From AAA164-E04 sp964342825 (GTDB lineage Bacteria > Verrucomicrobiota > Verrucomicrobiia > Limisphaerales > AAA164-E04), in assembly GCA_964342825.1 (NCBI GenBank), contig CAYFHO010000007.1, forward strand, positions 1 to 64,000: a DNA stretch of 64,000 nucleotides, written 5' to 3'. The notes beneath the pieces are model-generated. The model was not told the DNA's origin and made no database searches. It was given only the letters and a program-made list of their open reading frames with translations. A program made the translations under genes and the position numbers. Positions 62,501 through 64,000 of the stretch are shown here, piece after piece (the stretch's first letter is position 1; every line of letters begins with the position of its first letter).

Positions 62501-64000
62501 AGTGTAATACAGGTCCATTTATCGATCCGGGTGCCAGCGCTCTGGATGATGAAGATGGTGTTGTTCCTGTCATCGTTGGAGGCGATGTGGTCGATACCAG
62601 TCAGACCGGAATTTATCAGATCACTTATAATGCCACAGATGCGGCCGGAAATACAGCCATCCAGGTGGTAAGAGATGTCACCGTACTGGACACCACACCA
62701 CCAGTCATTTCTCTGCTTGGTGACGATCCGCAAACACTCAGCTGTAACAGTCCCTATGTAGAATTGGGAGCTGTTGCGACCGACAGCTGTGACACGAATT
62801 TACGACCCATTGAAATCAATGCCAGTGCCGTTGATCCAAACACCCCAGGGTTTTATCTGGTGACATACAATGCCATTGATGCCAGCGACAATATTGCTGC
62901 AACTGTCATACGAACCGTCATTGTTGTCGAAGATGACGCACCACCAGTGATCACCCTTTTGGGAGATAATCCACAGGTAATTGAATGTCCAAGTCCATAT
63001 GTTGAGCAGGGAGCCACGGCAGTTGATGCCTGTGATCCGAATTTGGGGGCTGTGGTTGTTGATGCCAGCGCGGTGGATGTTAACTCCCCTGGATCATACC
63101 TCGTTACTTATAATATCAGTGATGCAGCAGGTAACGCTGCAGTTGAAGTCCAGCGAACAGTGATGGTGCAAGACACCACAGCGCCGGTGATCACATTGAT
63201 TGGATCATCGACTCTGGATCTGGAATGTCATGGAGCACCCTATATTGAAGAGGGAGCAACGGTCACCGACGCTTGTGATCCCTCTGTGACTGTCGTGATT
63301 GGCGGGGATGTTGTCGATGTCAACACTCCTGGAGTTTATGTGGTGACCTACAATGCGGTAGATTCATCCAACAATGCAGCGATTGAGCTAACACGAACCA
63401 TTACAGTTTCCGATACCACTGTGCCTGTAATTACGTTGCTCGGAGACAATCCACAATTTCTTGAATGCCCAAGCCCCTACGCCGAATTGGGAGCCACCGC
63501 TTCGGATGCGTGTGATCCTATTCTGGGAAATGTGGTAATTGATGCCACTGGAGTCAACGCCAGCATACCAGGAACTTACTTTGTCACTTACAACATCAAC
63601 GATGCAACAGGTAACTCAGCCGCTGAAGTCCAGCGAACAGTGATCGTACAAGACACCACAGCACCGGTGATCACCTTGAATGGTTCGCCTTCGGTTATTA
63701 TTGAATGCCAGATTGATAGTTATCAGGAGGAAGGAGCAACAGTTGCTGATACTTGTGATCCCAACGTTGCTGTGGTCATAGGAGGTGATGTCGTGAATGC
63801 GGGAGTTCCCGGAGTTTACACGGTGACTTATGATGCCACCGATGCTTCAGGAAATGCCGCAGTACAGCTTACCCGCACCGTAACCGTCCAAGATACCACA
63901 CCACCAGTGATCACCCTTTTGGGAGATAATCCACAGGTGATCGAATGTCCAAGTCCATATTTTGAGCAGGGAGCCACGGCAGTTGATGCCTGTGATCCGA
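59575..64000 (+). CDS. giant secreted repeat protein (DUF11-like + Ig-like repeats), partial at right edge
   Basis: At least 1475 codons, open to the end of the window. The TTG start has AGGAGG five bases upstream. A signal peptide (IFSLAAVALASIVAQAQ) is followed by repeats of DUF11/bacterial Ig-like type up to about residue 840. Their hallmarks are FTKSFSPSSVAIGAP at the start, LSFSGGSLAPG.SCSFSV-like segments and LPANVEG-like linkers, at intervals of roughly 130-140 aa. From about residue 960 a tandem array of 80-aa Ig-like (DUF5011/HYR-like) repeats begins: PVITLLGDNPQVIECPSPY, then DACDP, then PGSYLVTYNISDAAGNAA. Two Cys per unit could form a disulfide. Probably a surface adhesin or matrix protein; its end is not visible. 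Confidence 0.9.
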   Translation, partial: MNLSKIFSLAAVALASIVAQAQPSFTKSFSPSSVAIGAPSKLTFVIDNRNGASNLVNPSFTDVLPVGMVVANDPDVSFDGAFDASGNNGRGGLINVTATPGSGQVELSTSGVIVPPGNVANVHVNVTAAPGAGASLANSVSLNVSGGGPIGPATATLNVLQGVTTFSKTFTPAAIAQGGRTKLVYTFDNSSNPNISYNPVFTDTLPQNIVIATPPNITFSGFSATPTLQAVPGTDKISLSQSPFPFISIAANAQATISVDVIGQAVGEFTSISGQLTTTGQFGFPQTFGGVATAKLTVVENEVLALTKSFVNDPVVPGGIAELQYTIINLSRSLSASSISFTDDLQSALAGVSISGLPANGVCGPGSTVSGTTSLSFSGGSLAPGEVCSFSVFVQLPANVEGNFLSTSSTITGNYNGAIVTGPAASDTLFIQSAPVLQMVINPDVVEQGGTTTLDFTITNTSATFAATDVAFTDNLTAFLSGVTATTLPPAGFCGPSSVIFVQDIGGSSTLSFSGGSLAPGASCSFSVGLTLPAGGTIGQFVNTTGAVTAVVDGVPVQGNSASDTLDVLPFIRLGKEFDAPANPGEVVEVIYRLELDQNATLNATGIAFSEDLDAVLPGLAPDGVVFPIADVCGIGSSLDYDAGTGVLSLTGGQLSPGASCDIMVPLLVPLSAFPGSYDLPTSTVTASFGGTSTTGPNATASLLVPGLEFTKEYLNASYDPGDTVTLRFRLSNAATSPAATGIVFTDQLSTTAFGQTTFTLSNPTPCGGTATLAGTFLIFSGGSLNPGEVCEFDVSYVLPTTGVDQGGYINSTSNLTASFNGTQTVLSPASDTLVINPPDLGDLPTVTLNQAAGQVDPTSIEPLLFTAVFSEPVTGFDNPATDVVVSGAPVSLAPVIVITEQAPLDGTVFQIAVSNLDPLASGEVTMEIPPVIAQSIATGLGNVASTSVDNMILVERKDVIPPVITLAGNAQITVECNTGPFIDPGASALDDEDGVVPVIVGGDVVDTSQTGIYQITYNATDAAGNTAIQVVRDVTVLDTTPPVISLLGDDPQTLSCNSPYVELGAVATDSCDTNLRPIEINASAVDPNTPGFYLVTYNAIDASDNIAATVIRTVIVVEDDAPPVITLLGDNPQVIECPSPYVEQGATAVDACDPNLGAVVVDASAVDVNSPGSYLVTYNISDAAGNAAVEVQRTVMVQDTTAPVITLIGSSTLDLECHGAPYIEEGATVTDACDPSVTVVIGGDVVDVNTPGVYVVTYNAVDSSNNAAIELTRTITVSDTTVPVITLLGDNPQFLECPSPYAELGATASDACDPILGNVVIDATGVNASIPGTYFVTYNINDATGNSAAEVQRTVIVQDTTAPVITLNGSPSVIIECQIDSYQEEGATVADTCDPNVAVVIGGDVVNAGVPGVYTVTYDATDASGNAAVQLTRTVTVQDTTPPVITLLGDNPQVIECPSPYFEQGATAVDACDP
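62453..64000 (+). repeat. tandem Ig-like repeats of ~80 codons, alternating A/B types
   Basis: The PV-IT-L unit starts recur at 62461, 62701, 62944, 63184, 63424, 63664 and 63904, that is a 240-base period with one 3-base shift. Units from 62944 alternate between type A (LGDNPQ...ECPSPY) and type B (ECHGAPYIEEGAT or similar). Bases 62941-63040 and 63901-64000 differ at only three positions over 100. The array continues past the window. Confidence 0.9.

Noticed and set aside
62338..62733. minus-strand open frame within the giant repeat gene
   Set aside because: The plus-strand frame is continuous with clear repeat periodicity here; the antisense frame reflects codon composition and has no recognisable domain.

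Overview
The window reads as chromosomal DNA of a Gram-negative bacterium of the PVC superphylum, most likely Verrucomicrobiota. The evidence is a combination of families: a heme-binding dehydrogenase with HEAT repeats and a C-terminal CxxCH (36.4-39.8 kb), three secreted Cys-type sulfatases, a CotH protein with lamin-tail domains, a verrucomicrobial-type pseudopilin with an SFVDGH tail, an ECF sigma factor beside a WD40 protein kinase, and a PEP-CTERM protein. LpxI implies a lipid A outer membrane. The class cannot be fixed from this sequence. I see no plasmid, phage, IS or CRISPR block.

Layout. 0-5.6 kb: SDR, sulfatase, hybrid histidine kinase, YebC-family protein and a DUF2071-like protein. 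5.6-11.1 kb: two large secreted proteins on the minus strand (CotH/lamin-tail, and a VCBS/FG-GAP-like protein). 11.4-20 kb: Ldh-type oxidoreductase, DusB, tRNA-Val(UAC), ChbG-type deacetylase coupled to an SDR, a ParE-type toxin-antitoxin pair, LpxI with a thioredoxin, and an SSS symporter. 20-28.6 kb: O-methyltransferase, second sulfatase, parvulin PPIase, pseudopilin, MsrB, a class B PBP and a fructosamine-kinase-like protein. 28.6-31.6 kb: a three-gene molybdate-type ABC operon in which the binding protein carries two fused domains. 31.9-39.8 kb: small membrane and secreted proteins, an amidohydrolase, the third sulfatase and the divergent PVC dehydrogenase. 39.9-45.2 kb: NifS-like cysteine desulfurase plus Lrp regulator, an orphan NtrC-type regulator, a small membrane protein and a PaaK-like ligase. 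45.2-50.6 kb: ECF sigma factor, Ser/Thr kinase with WD40 propellers and a trypsin-like lipoprotein. 50.8-52.6 kb: PiT phosphate transporter followed by a decayed dehydrogenase fragment. 52.7-64 kb: a surface/secreted block with a small exported protein, CRTAC1-like protein, TPR protein, S74-chaperone fibre-like protein, PEP-CTERM protein and a giant repeat protein running off the right edge.

The genes suggest a heterotroph that desulfates and de-acetylates polysaccharides outside the cytoplasm (sulfatases, ChbG-like protein, symporter, PVC dehydrogenase) and devotes much coding capacity to exported repeat proteins. The most unusual part is the right end. There, a giant gene holds Ig-like repeats with an 80-codon period in alternating A/B types and near-identical copies 960 bp apart. 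It starts at a TTG under a consensus Shine-Dalgarno sequence and lies in the same orientation as a phage-fibre-like S74 protein with no phage context.
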